DNA of 64,000 bases from Arcticibacter sp. (GTDB taxonomy: Bacteria; Bacteroidota; Bacteroidia; 2-12-FULL-35-15), in NCBI GenBank assembly GCA_021155045.1, contig JAJNQB010000001.1, positions 248,001 through 312,000 on the forward strand, given 5' to 3'. Positions 1 through 8,432 of the stretch are shown here, in pieces. The notes under the pieces are model-generated. The model did no database searches and was not told the origin of the DNA. It saw only the letters and a program-made list of their open reading frames with translations. Both the position numbers and the translations under genes were made by a program. How positions within the stretch are numbered: position 1 is the stretch's first letter; each line of letters starts with the position of its first letter.

Positions 1-3000
1 AAACAGTAGGAAAACATATTGATTGAGAAATTCCAAACTTGGTGTCATTATAAAAGGAGTTTATTTGTCCGTATTCGCCAATCAAATTTGTTTGAGGAAT
101 ATCAACGGCTGCTGCTTTTAGTTTCTGCTGATATTCTGCGTTTAATTTTTCATTCTTTACTTGTAAATTGTTTTTCAAAGCTGTGTCAATTGCTCCTTGC
201 AAATTGATTGAAGTTTGAGCATTCACATTTTGAAACGATAAAACTGCGAACAACAAAATTATTATTGTGGTTATTGTTGGTTTGCTTTTAATGCCCTTTT
301 CAAATAGAATGTAGAGAATTGGCAGAACAAAAAGCGTTAAGAAAGTTGCAATCAAAAGCCCACCGATTACAACCGTTGCCAATGGTCGCTGCACTTCTGC
401 ACCTGCTCCGTTGCTTATAGCCATTGGTAAAAACCCAAGCGATGCTACAAAGGCAGTCATAAGCACGGGTCGCAAACGGGTTTTTGTTCCCTTCAAAACA
501 ATTTGCTTTGTGTCGGTTTCTCCTGCTGCTTTTATCCGGTTGAACTCTGCCAATAAAACAATTCCGTTTAATACTGCTACACCAAACAATGCGATAAAAC
601 CAACTCCTGCACTGATGCTAAAAGGCATTCCTCTTAACGCTAAAAATAAAATTCCACCGATGGTAGAAAGCGGAATGGCAGAATAAATAAGTAAACCTTG
701 TTTTACAGAGCCGAACGCAAAAAAGAGGAAAAGAAAAATCAATAGCAGCGAAAGCGGAACTGCAATTGACAATCTTTTTTTTGCTGCTACCAAATTTTCA
801 AAAGCTCCGCCATAAGTAACATAATAGCCACTTGGAAATTTTACTTGCTTTTCAATTTGTGTTTGCAAATCGGTTACAATGCTTTGAACATCCCTATTTC
901 CAACATTGAAGCCTACAATAATTCTTCGTTTGGCACCATCTCTTTGAATTTGATTAACGCTTTCTTGAATAGAAACATCTGCAATTTGATACAATGGAAT
1001 TTGTGTTCCTTGTGGTGTGGGAATTAGAAGATTTTGGACATCTTCTAACTCTTGTCGGTTTTCACCTGCAAGGCGAACCACCAATTCAAAACGTTTTTCA
1101 TCTTCATAAACCAATCCACTGCTTTGCCCAGCAAATGCTGTATTTACTACTTTGTTTATATCTTGAATATTTAAACCGTATTGAGCAATTTGATTGCGTT
1201 TGTAAGTAATGATAAGTTGAGGAAGTCCGTCAATTCGCTCAACATAAATATTTTTCGCACCCTCAATTTGGTTGGCAACATCGCCCAGCAGTTTTGAGTA
1301 TTTTGAAAGGGTATCTAAATTTTCACCAAATATTTTGCAAACTACATCTTGCTTTGCTCCCGTCATTAATTCATTGAAACGCATAGCTACAGGATACTGA
1401 AAACTGAATGTAACGCCTGGAACATCTTTTAGTGCTTCACTCATTTTGTCCGACAGTTCATTCCACGTTTCGGCAGATGTCCACTCGCTTTTGTCTTTCA
1501 AAATAATCATCATATCTGATGCTTCCATTGGCATTGGGTCGGTAGGAATTTCTCCGCTTCCTGTTTTGCCAACTATCTTTTCAACTTCGGGAAATTTAGC
1601 TAATAAAATATGTGCTGATTTCATAATTGCTTCCGATGATATGGTGATGTTGCTTCCTGTCAACACTCTTGTTTCCACCGCAAAATCTCCTTCGGGTAAT
1701 TCGGGAATAAATTCTCCGCCCATTTTTGAGAAAACAAAAAATGAAATCAGCAAAAGTGAAATTGAAATTCCGATTACTGTTTTCGGAAAATTTAAAACTC
1801 TGCTTAAATATTTTTGATGAACACTTATAAAAAAGTCCATCATCCTGTCAGAAAAATTTCGTTTATGTGAAAGATGTTTGTTCAGAACCACCGCACTCAT
1901 CATCGGAATGTAAGTGAGAGAAAGAATAAAAGCACCCAGTAAAGCAAAGGCAACTGTTTGTGCCATCGGCTTAAACATTTTACCTTCAATTCCTTCAAGC
2001 GTAAAAATTGGTAAGTAAACAATCAGTATAATAATTTGTCCGAAAACTGCACTGTTCATCATTCTGTTTGCTGATGATCTTACCGACTCATCCATTTCAC
2101 TTTGTGTAATTTTGACTTTACTTTCCAACTTATGTCCGCTATGCAGCTTATGCATCACTGCTTCGACAATAATTACAGCACCGTCCACAATCAAACCGAA
2201 ATCCAATGCACCTAAACTCATCAGGTTTCCGCTTACGCCAAACATATTCATCATTATTACTGCAAACAGCATGGACAAAGGAATTACGGATGCTACTAAA
2301 ATTCCTGCTCTGAAATTTCCCAAGAATAAAACCAAAACGAAAATTACAATCAAAGCACCTTCCATTAAATTTTTTGAAACTGTTCCAATAGCACTATTTA
2401 CCATTTTTGTTCTGTCAAGGAATGGCTCTAATTCTACTCCTTCGGGCAATGTTTTTTGAATTTGAGTAATTTTTTCTTTTACATCTTTTATTACTCTGCT
2501 ACTGTTATCGCCTTTCAACATCATTACTACTGCACCTGCTACTTCGCCTTCATCGTTGTATGTAATTGCACCATAGCGGGTAGCATTGCCAATACGAACT
2601 TCGGCCACATTGTTTATTAAAAGCGGTGTTCCGTTGGCTGTGTTTTTTACAACTATATTTTTTATGTCCTCAATATTTTCAATTAATCCTTCGGCACGGA
2701 TATATAAAACCGTTGATGCTTTTTCAATGTATGCACCGCCTGTGTTTTCGTTATTTTTCTCCAATGCGATAAAAACATCGTTAATAGTTATGCCGTAAGA
2801 TTTTAGATTATTTGGGTTGATGGCAATTTCGTATTGCTTCACTCGTCCACCAAAACTGCTTACATCGGCAACTCCCTTTACACTTATTAATTGTCGTTTT
2901 ACAATCCAATCTTGAATTGTCCGCAATTCGGTTGCATTATATTTGGCTTCGTAACCGTGTTTCGGTTTCAAAACATATTGGTAGATTTCTCCTAAACCAG

Positions 3001-3403
3001 TTGTAACTGGTGCTAATTCAGGTGATCCAATTCCTTTTGGAATTTGCTGTTCTGCTATTTTTAATCGTTCCGTTACTTGTTGCCTTGCCCAATAAATATC
3101 AACATCATCCTCAAACACGATGGTGATTAGCGAAAGCCCGAACCGTGAAAAACTACGAATTTCCTTTAGTCCAGGAATATTACTGTTGGCTTGTTCAATA
3201 GGAAAAGTAATGAGCCTTTCCACATCGGGTGCACCCAACGAAGGAGTAACGGTAATTACTTGCACCTGATTGTCGGTGATGTCGGGCACGGCATCAATTG
3301 GCAGTTGTGTAAGTTGGTAACTGCCGTAACCAATTAGGGTTAGAATAAAAAGCCCTATGATGAGTTTGTTCTTTATGGAGAACGCAATGATTTTATTGAG
3401 CAT
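1..3403 (-). CDS. CzcA/CusA-family heavy-metal efflux RND pump fused to a TolC-like domain (partial, C-terminus off the left edge)
   Basis: Inner-membrane proton-driven pump that would export metal cations across the envelope. Reading from the ATG at 3403, the frame shows no stop down to the left edge, giving about 1,134 codons. Residues 1-1040 look like a complete RND protein: an N-terminal helix (MLNKIIAFSIKNKLIIG), a periplasmic start with VPDITDNQVQV, and the heavy-metal RND signature DFGLIVDGAVIIVE near 2160-2205, whose acidic residues carry the proton relay in this family. From about residue 1045 (near base 260) a second hydrophobic stretch ends in NVNAQ and is followed by INLQGAIDTALKNNLQVK, which looks like the signal peptide and first helix of a TolC-type outer-membrane channel. 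RND-TolC fusions of this sort are known in Bacteroidota. The metal cannot be deduced. The His-rich protein just upstream is a probable operon partner. Confidence 0.9.
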   Translation of the reverse strand, partial: MLNKIIAFSIKNKLIIGLFILTLIGYGSYQLTQLPIDAVPDITDNQVQVITVTPSLGAPDVERLITFPIEQANSNIPGLKEIRSFSRFGLSLITIVFEDDVDIYWARQQVTERLKIAEQQIPKGIGSPELAPVTTGLGEIYQYVLKPKHGYEAKYNATELRTIQDWIVKRQLISVKGVADVSSFGGRVKQYEIAINPNNLKSYGITINDVFIALEKNNENTGGAYIEKASTVLYIRAEGLIENIEDIKNIVVKNTANGTPLLINNVAEVRIGNATRYGAITYNDEGEVAGAVVMMLKGDNSSRVIKDVKEKITQIQKTLPEGVELEPFLDRTKMVNSAIGTVSKNLMEGALIVIFVLVLFLGNFRAGILVASVIPLSMLFAVIMMNMFGVSGNLMSLGALDFGLIVDGAVIIVEAVMHKLHSGHKLESKVKITQSEMDESVRSSANRMMNSAVFGQIIILIVYLPIFTLEGIEGKMFKPMAQTVAFALLGAFILSLTYIPMMSAVVLNKHLSHKRNFSDRMMDFFISVHQKYLSRVLNFPKTVIGISISLLLISFFVFSKMGGEFIPELPEGDFAVETRVLTGSNITISSEAIMKSAHILLAKFPEVEKIVGKTGSGEIPTDPMPMEASDMMIILKDKSEWTSAETWNELSDKMSEALKDVPGVTFSFQYPVAMRFNELMTGAKQDVVCKIFGENLDTLSKYSKLLGDVANQIEGAKNIYVERIDGLPQLIITYKRNQIAQYGLNIQDINKVVNTAFAGQSSGLVYEDEKRFELVVRLAGENRQELEDVQNLLIPTPQGTQIPLYQIADVSIQESVNQIQRDGAKRRIIVGFNVGNRDVQSIVTDLQTQIEKQVKFPSGYYVTYGGAFENLVAAKKRLSIAVPLSLLLIFLFLFFAFGSVKQGLLIYSAIPLSTIGGILFLALRGMPFSISAGVGFIALFGVAVLNGIVLLAEFNRIKAAGETDTKQIVLKGTKTRLRPVLMTAFVASLGFLPMAISNGAGAEVQRPLATVVIGGLLIATFLTLFVLPILYILFEKGIKSKPTITTIIILLFAVLSFQNVNAQTSINLQGAIDTALKNNLQVKNEKLNAEYQQKLKAAAVDIPQTNLIGEYGQINSFYNDTKFGISQSICFPTV

Positions 3404-3431
3404 AATTTTATAATTAATGAAATGAATGAAA

Positions 3432-3486
3432 GTTTACGGTGCGTAAGCACCGTAAACAGTTTTGTTTGTGTCCGCTTTGCGGGCAC
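3432..3486. repeat. Two tandem hairpins between the efflux pump and its upstream partner
   Basis: Bases 3432-3442 and 3447-3457 are perfect 11-bp complements around a GTAA loop. Directly after it, 3468-3475 and 3479-3486 form a second 8-bp stem with one G-T wobble and a TTT loop. Both lie in the gap between the stop of the small His-rich gene (3499) and the ATG of the pump (3403). No T-tract follows in the direction of transcription, so they are more likely an RNA processing or stability element, or a small palindromic repeat, than a full terminator. Confidence 0.6.
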
Positions 3487-3498
3487 TTCATAAATTCA

Positions 3499-3885
3499 TT
3501 AACTGATTTTTGGCGGTTGCCAAATGTTGCTGACGACAGCAGAAGAATAAAATGCTCCGTTGTAAATTGGAGAAATTTTGTCGTGAAAAACGATTGGTTG
3601 TGAAATAGAAAATTGAATAGGATTTACAAATGCTAATGGAACGTGAGCTGTTGCACAATCTGTTGTCTTAAAAGGCAAATTGTCGTGGTCGTGGTGGTCG
3701 TTGCCCGAATGGTTTTGGTGGTCGGAATAGTGTTCGTTTATAAAGTCTGCAAAGGTTTCATCAGGTTCTTGCTCTTGGTGGTCAAAAAAGTGATGAATTA
3801 AAACTGACAATCTCAATAGTTGATGCAGTTCTGTATTCGCACTCAGAAAAACAAAGAGAAATGATATTGCGATTAGTTTTTTCAA
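3499..3885 (-). CDS. Small secreted His-rich protein of a metal-efflux locus
   Basis: A 128-residue protein of unknown function. It starts with a signal peptide (MKKLIAISFLFVFLSANT), then carries a cluster of His and Asp residues in the middle (HYSDHQNHSGNDHHDHDN, residues about 53-70) and ends in SNIWQPPKIS. Short His-rich exported proteins with a C-terminal IWQPP-like ending often precede CzcA-type pumps in Bacteroidota. The cluster could bind a metal cation in the periplasm before export, but that is inferred from composition and context. It reads toward the efflux pump and lies 95 bases upstream of it, so both are probably on one transcript. Confidence 0.7.
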   Translation of the reverse strand: MKKLIAISFLFVFLSANTELHQLLRLSVLIHHFFDHQEQEPDETFADFINEHYSDHQNHSGNDHHDHDNLPFKTTDCATAHVPLAFVNPIQFSISQPIVFHDKISPIYNGAFYSSAVVSNIWQPPKIS

Positions 3886-4205
3886 CGGGTCAAATATACG
3901 GTAAAAAATTGTTGGTTTGGCAGAATGTTGTCGGTGGTGTGGTTGGGCAAAATTAAATGTGCTGCAAAAGCGTTGGCTTGTGTGTCGGCTTGCAGCTCTT
4001 TTAATTTTGCGAAGGGATAGCTAAACGGCTTTGCCGAAAATTGCTTTTCCGGTCGGTTTATTTCTGTCGGTTAATGGTCGCACGGTCGGTCTGCTAGGGT
4101 TGCTGATAATGAGCAGCTAAATACAGTTTCAATTATTTTTTATATTCGTTAAAATTACAAGAGTAAAGTTATCCGTTTTTTTCAAAAGTCAATTTTTATA
4201 ATTCA
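3886..4205. other. Gene-free stretch at the edge of the metal-resistance block
   Basis: These 320 bases hold no convincing gene. The part from about 3890 to 4110 is richer in G+C than the DNA to the right and contains several GTCGG words (near 3928, 3983, 4051, 4066 and 4084). A 7-bp inverted repeat (3961-3967 with 3990-3996) and a short GCTG/CAGC hairpin near 4100 are visible. From about 4120 the sequence becomes AT-rich like the rest of the window. It may mark the boundary of an acquired segment, but no integrase, flanking direct repeat or insertion sequence was seen. Confidence 0.4.
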
Positions 4206-4865
4206 CTAATCACAAGCCCTTCTCAAAAATTTATTAAAAGGATAAGCCGCTTCAAAAACTTCAGAAACATTTTTAATTGCTGTTTTAGAAATTACATCGC
4301 TATCTTTTAATTTTTTAATGGCAATAAAACTTTTTAGTTTTAATAATTCAATTTCTGGATGTGATTTATCGTAACCTTTTGGTGTTGTTTTTATTTTATC
4401 TTCTTGCGATAAATTTTTAAAATGTTTGCTAAATGTTTTCGATTGAATTATTTTTTTGAATTCTGCTGCATTGTAATCTATTTCTTGTCGTACAGCATTT
4501 AGTTGTGGTGATGGTGGCATCCACATGCCACATGCAACAAAACAATTCCCGGGTTGTATATGTATATAATATCCTGCCGAAAAAGATTTTTTTCCATCTG
4601 GCGAAAAGTAAGCTCCAATATTTGTTTTGTAAGGTGATTTATCATTCGAAAAACGAATGTCTCTATTGATTCTAAAAATACAATTTTTAGCTTCTAAATG
4701 TTTTACGGAAGAATCAAATTTTGAAATGGAAAGAATCAAGTCGGTTACAAAACTTTTAAAATCTTTTTTTATGATTTCATAAGTCGGTCTGTTTTTATCA
4801 AACCATTCTTTACTATTGTTCTTTTTTAATTTGGTTAAAAAGTCAAGTGTTTGTTGTGTTACCAT
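4206..4865 (-). CDS. DUF2461 (TIGR02453) family protein
   Basis: A 219-residue cytoplasmic protein of the DUF2461 family, whose biochemical role is unknown. Family features include the N-terminal NNSKEWFDKNRPTYE segment (residues about 16-30), the central CIFRINRDIRFSNDKSPYKTNIGAYF block and the GYYIHIQPG stretch. The length is usual for the family. There is no signal peptide or membrane segment. It begins six bases after the stop of the upstream AI-2E-type permease gene, which reads in the same direction, so the two probably share a transcript. I see nothing that links their functions. Confidence 0.85.
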   Translation of the reverse strand: MVTQQTLDFLTKLKKNNSKEWFDKNRPTYEIIKKDFKSFVTDLILSISKFDSSVKHLEAKNCIFRINRDIRFSNDKSPYKTNIGAYFSPDGKKSFSAGYYIHIQPGNCFVACGMWMPPSPQLNAVRQEIDYNAAEFKKIIQSKTFSKHFKNLSQEDKIKTTPKGYDKSHPEIELLKLKSFIAIKKLKDSDVISKTAIKNVSEVFEAAYPFNKFLRRACD

Positions 4866-4871
4866 AATATA

Positions 4872-5990
4872 TTAATTTTCTTTGTAATTATCATCTAACT
4901 CAGCAGTTAGTTTTTGTACAATTTTAAAATTCCATAAAAATTCTTTTGCAATAATTCGTAAAATGGTATAAATAGGCACGGCTACTATCATTCCGCCAAT
5001 TCCAGCTAAAGTACCAGCTACAAGTATTACTATAAAAATTTCCAGAGGATGTGCTTTTACAATGTTTGCAATAACAAGTGGTTGAAAAAACATAGCATCT
5101 AAAATTTGTACTATCAAAAATGTAAAACCAATTTTACCAAGCAATGGTAAAATCTGAGTATAAAAATCCATTTCTAAATTTGAAGTAACACCAATTAATA
5201 ATCCAAACAGTAATCCAATTAATGGTCCTAAGTATGGAATTATATTTACAAGCCCAGCAAACATTCCAATAAGTATTGCATTTTTTACTCCTACTATTGA
5301 AAGTCCAATGGATGTAATGGTTGCTACAAATAAAATATCAAATACAAGTCCAATAAAATATTTGGTAAGCAATCGTTTTGTATCACTTAAAATCTCTTTG
5401 ATGTTGTGAATATATTTTGGTGGAGTAAGCAGCAATATTATTCGGTAAATTAATTTTTCATCTTTCATAAAAAAGAATGCCATAAATAAAACAGCAAATG
5501 TTCCGCCAATTAAGCTTCCTGTAAAGCTTGCCATTTGTGATGCAGCAGCAGAAATATCTTTAAAGCTTAAGATAGAAGTTAAATGTGTAGCTAAATATTT
5601 TTGTAAACTTTCGCCATCGCCATAATTAATCTGAAATTTTCTTAAATCATATTCTAAATTAATCAATGGTTCTCTAAAAGCAGTAACTACTTCGTTTGGG
5701 TTTATTTGACTGATGATTCTTGCTTCGTCCACAATCAAAGGAACAAACAAAGAAATAAGCGAAGCAATAAAAAATAGAATGGTAAGAAGCCCCAACAAAA
5801 CACAAACAGCATTGGGCAAAACAAAATTTTTGATTTTGATTTTTTTATACAACCGAACTATTGGTTGACCAATAAGTGATATAATAATTGCAATAGCAAT
5901 ATAAATTAGAATGGATTTTAAATAATAGGCTGCAAGCGCAATTAATAAAACAACAAATCCAATTAAGTAATATTTCGACTTTGACTGCAT
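4872..5990 (-). CDS. AI-2E family transporter (PF01594-like permease)
   Basis: A polytopic membrane protein of about 372 residues from the family that includes the E. coli AI-2 exporter TqsA and various sodium/proton antiporters; the substrate here is unknown. About eight hydrophobic segments are visible. The C-terminal half carries family blocks such as GLVNIIPYLGPLIGLLFG and the conserved GTLAGIGGMIVAVPIYTI. I chose the ATG at 5990 (MQSKSKYYLIGFV), which puts a short charged stretch before the first helix. An upstream ATG at 6071 in the same frame adds 27 hydrophobic residues with no resemblance to the family. A DUF2461 gene follows in the same direction. Confidence 0.88.
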   Translation of the reverse strand: MQSKSKYYLIGFVVLLIALAAYYLKSILIYIAIAIIISLIGQPIVRLYKKIKIKNFVLPNAVCVLLGLLTILFFIASLISLFVPLIVDEARIISQINPNEVVTAFREPLINLEYDLRKFQINYGDGESLQKYLATHLTSILSFKDISAAASQMASFTGSLIGGTFAVLFMAFFFMKDEKLIYRIILLLTPPKYIHNIKEILSDTKRLLTKYFIGLVFDILFVATITSIGLSIVGVKNAILIGMFAGLVNIIPYLGPLIGLLFGLLIGVTSNLEMDFYTQILPLLGKIGFTFLIVQILDAMFFQPLVIANIVKAHPLEIFIVILVAGTLAGIGGMIVAVPIYTILRIIAKEFLWNFKIVQKLTAELDDNYKEN

Positions 5991-6111
5991 AGAAAATGAA
6001 TATAATATAAAGGTATTAATTTGTATCAAAATAAAGACAATGTAATAGCGATTATACAAAATATATAACAACTGTTTAAATTTCTTAAAATAATTTAATA
6101 GGGATTAAGAA

Positions 6112-6178
6112 TGTCATTTCGACCAAAGGGAGAAATCTCTCACTAAGAATGAGATTCCTCCCTTTGGTCGAAATGACA
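6112..6178. repeat. Long palindromic repeat (28-bp stem with one mismatch)
   Basis: Bases 6112-6132 are a perfect 21-bp inverted complement of 6158-6178. After one mismatch (6133 with 6157) the stem continues for six more pairs (6134-6139 with 6151-6156), leaving an 11-base loop. It sits between two divergent genes, so it is not a terminator for either. Similar palindromes built on a GTCATTTCGACC core followed by GGGAGAAATCTC are dispersed in many Bacteroidota genomes, to my recollection. It is probably a dispersed palindromic element rather than a local operator. Confidence 0.75.
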
Positions 6179-6230
6179 AATAAAAATTTAAATAGACTAA
6201 TTGCTATAACGTATATTTGTTGTCAATAAA

Positions 6231-7241
6231 ATGGATTCACTTACACATATTGTTTTAGGCGCAGCCATTGGCGAAGCACTTTTAGGTAAAAAAATAGGAC
6301 GCAAAGCAATGCTTTGGGGCGCATTAGCAGATACCATTCCCGATTTTGATGTTTTTGCTTCTTGTTGTAATACCGATGCTCAACAGTTATTAGTTCACAG
6401 AGGCATAACTCATTCTTTATTATTTGTTGCTTTAATGTCGCCTTTGATTGGATATGTCTTTACTAAACTATTCAAAAAATTAGATGTTTCATTTAAACAA
6501 TGGACTTTGCTTTTTTTCTTAGGAATGTTTACACATATTTTAATTGATTCCATGACATCTTATGGAACAGGTTGGTTTGAACCATTCAGTAGCTACCGTG
6601 TTTCATTCAATACCATATTTGTTGCAGACGTATTTTATACATTGCCATTTTTGGTTTGTGTATTGGTTGCTTTAATTGCAAAAAATAGTTCAGCAAAACG
6701 TATCGGGTGGAACAAAGCGGGTTTATACATTAGCACAGCGTATTTGATTTTTACTTTTGTAAATAAATTGTATGTTACCAATGTGATGCATTCATCCTTT
6801 GACCAAAAAAAATATTATGCCGATGAATTCATTACAACACCAACACCATTGAATAATTTTTTATGGATGGCATATTCACATGATACATCAGGAACGTGGA
6901 TTGGATATTACTCTATTTTTGATTCATCAAAAGACATTCAATTTCATCGAGTAAATAGAAATGATTCCTTATTAAAACCATTTGAAGGAGATGAATCTTT
7001 AAAAATTTTAAAACAATTTTCGAAAGGACATTATGTTATTACACAAAATGATTCTAATGTTTATTTTAATGATGTTCGTTTTGGACAAATGGCTGGTTGG
7101 GATGATTCAGATGCTTCATTTCCTTTTTCGTTTCGTTTAAATAAAAATGCAAATAATTCTTCTGCTTTAAATAGAGGTAAGTTTAAAAAGCCTATTTCTG
7201 AAGTTTTTAAATCATTAGTTAAAAGAGCGGAAGGGATTTGA
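6231..7241 (+). CDS. YdjM-like (PF04307) membrane-bound metal-dependent hydrolase
   Basis: A 336-residue integral membrane protein of the YdjM family, annotated elsewhere as an inner-membrane metal-dependent hydrolase with little direct evidence of substrate. The N-terminus shows the family's conserved His and Asp residues: DSLTHIVLGAAIGE, GALADTIPDFDV and VLVHRGITHSLLF-like LVHRGITHSLLF. A fourth conserved block, FTHILIDSMTSYGTGWFEPF, follows at about residues 102-121. About five membrane segments precede a soluble C-terminal part of roughly 140 residues. It is followed after one base by the Rossmann-fold gene at 7243, suggesting an operon. Confidence 0.82.
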   Translation: MDSLTHIVLGAAIGEALLGKKIGRKAMLWGALADTIPDFDVFASCCNTDAQQLLVHRGITHSLLFVALMSPLIGYVFTKLFKKLDVSFKQWTLLFFLGMFTHILIDSMTSYGTGWFEPFSSYRVSFNTIFVADVFYTLPFLVCVLVALIAKNSSAKRIGWNKAGLYISTAYLIFTFVNKLYVTNVMHSSFDQKKYYADEFITTPTPLNNFLWMAYSHDTSGTWIGYYSIFDSSKDIQFHRVNRNDSLLKPFEGDESLKILKQFSKGHYVITQNDSNVYFNDVRFGQMAGWDDSDASFPFSFRLNKNANNSSALNRGKFKKPISEVFKSLVKRAEGI

Positions 7242-7242
7242 T

Positions 7243-7902
7243 ATGCAAAAAACTGCAATTATTATTGGAGCTACGGGGCTTGTTGGAGAGGAAGTTTTAA
7301 AATGCTTGTTGGTTGATGATGATTTTTCTTTGGTAAAAAATTTTGTTCGAAAAACCATCGATATTCAAAATTCTAAAGTGGAACAGCATATTGTTGATTT
7401 TAATTTGATTGAAAAATATAGTGATTTAATAAAAGGTGATGTGATGTTTTGTTGTCTTGGAACTACTATAAAAACTGCTGGTTCAAAAGAAGAATTTGTA
7501 AAAGTGGATCATACTTATGTTTTTAAATTTGCTCAGCTAGCAAAGCGTAATGGAGTTGAAAAATTTGTTTTAATTTCTTCTTTGGGAGCAGATAAAAACT
7601 CTTCCAACTTTTATTTAAAAGTAAAAGGCAACATTGAATCAGATTTAGTTCGATTAAAATTCAAAAATTTAATTATTGTTCGTCCTTCTATGTTACTTGG
7701 AAAAAGAAAAGAATTTAGATTGGGTGAATTAATTGGTAAAAAAATCATGAAAGCACTTTCTTTTATGTTTATAGGTAAACTAAAAAAATATAAAGCAATA
7801 GAAGCGTCAATAGTTGCAAAAGCCATGATTATGCTTTCCAAAAATGAGTTAGCAGAAGTTGCAATTTTTGAAAATGAAAGATTGCTGAAGCTTGGAAAGT
7901 AG
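7243..7902 (+). CDS. NAD(P)-binding Rossmann-fold protein (HTATIP2/YbjT-like SDR)
   Basis: A 219-residue atypical short-chain dehydrogenase-like protein. The dinucleotide-binding motif GATGLVG is at residues 9-15 after a hydrophobic beta strand. The middle part has GDVMFCCLGTT (about residues 66-76) and FVLISSLGADKNSSNFYLKVKG, with a YLK pair in the position typical of atypical SDRs. The family includes HTATIP2-like oxidoreductases and NAD(P)H-binding epimerase-like proteins; the substrate is unknown. The ATG lies directly after the upstream stop codon, so translation is probably coupled. The gene converges with the DUF983 gene, with only 14 bases between the stops. Confidence 0.82.
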   Translation: MQKTAIIIGATGLVGEEVLKCLLVDDDFSLVKNFVRKTIDIQNSKVEQHIVDFNLIEKYSDLIKGDVMFCCLGTTIKTAGSKEEFVKVDHTYVFKFAQLAKRNGVEKFVLISSLGADKNSSNFYLKVKGNIESDLVRLKFKNLIIVRPSMLLGKRKEFRLGELIGKKIMKALSFMFIGKLKKYKAIEASIVAKAMIMLSKNELAEVAIFENERLLKLGK

Positions 7903-7916
7903 CATAGGAGTATCTT

Positions 7917-8291
7917 TTACTTAACCTCTTTGTAACGTACAAATAAATTTATCCAAATAAGCCTTGCCAATCTGTAAAAAATTGGCATAAGTGCAACTTG
8001 TAATATTGCAAAAACAGTTAAAAATGTGATTGCTGAATAATTTAAAATTCCACAAATTAAAAGAAACATAGCAACTCCAAAAGCTACCGTTAATCCATAA
8101 CTCACATACATAGCGCCATAATAAAACCCTGTTTCGCGTTCAAAACTTTCGTTACAAATAGGGCAATTATGATGCATTTTGTCAAACTTTTTTAAGTTGT
8201 ACGGGTTATTTGTTTCAAAAAAATTTCCTTCATGACATTTTGGGCATTTGTTGTTAAAAACGCTGTATAGCTTGGTTTGTTTAAGCGACAT
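7917..8291 (-). CDS. DUF983 family small membrane protein with zinc-ribbon-like cysteines
   Basis: A 124-residue DUF983 protein of unknown function, common in Bacteroidota. Two CxxC pairs, CPKC (about 16-19) and CPIC (about 43-46), form a zinc-ribbon-like N-terminal domain, followed by the family block ETGFYYGAMYVSYG. Two adjacent membrane segments lie at about residues 62-100. The C-terminus is basic (LFVRYKEVK). The gene stands alone on the minus strand. The 3' end meets that of the Rossmann-fold gene with no visible terminator between them. Confidence 0.88.
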   Translation of the reverse strand: MSLKQTKLYSVFNNKCPKCHEGNFFETNNPYNLKKFDKMHHNCPICNESFERETGFYYGAMYVSYGLTVAFGVAMFLLICGILNYSAITFLTVFAILQVALMPIFYRLARLIWINLFVRYKEVK

Positions 8292-8432
8292 AATCTGGAG
8301 AATTGATTACAAAGGTAAAAACAAAAACAAATTTTATTTGTAATATTTGTTATAAATAAAACTTTATTCACTATTAACAGTAGCTACCAAAGGCTTATTT
8401 TAGTAAATTCGCAACCTAAAATTTAATAAATA

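Noticed and set aside
411..2798. Several plus-strand open frames of 60-123 codons in the first 3 kb
   Set aside because: They are opposite-strand shadows of the RND pump gene, which is open on the minus strand from 3403 to the left edge and has clear family motifs.
5991..6071. Upstream start of the AI-2E permease at 6071
   Set aside because: The extra 27 residues are hydrophobic and unlike the family; the ATG at 5990 gives a normal N-terminus.
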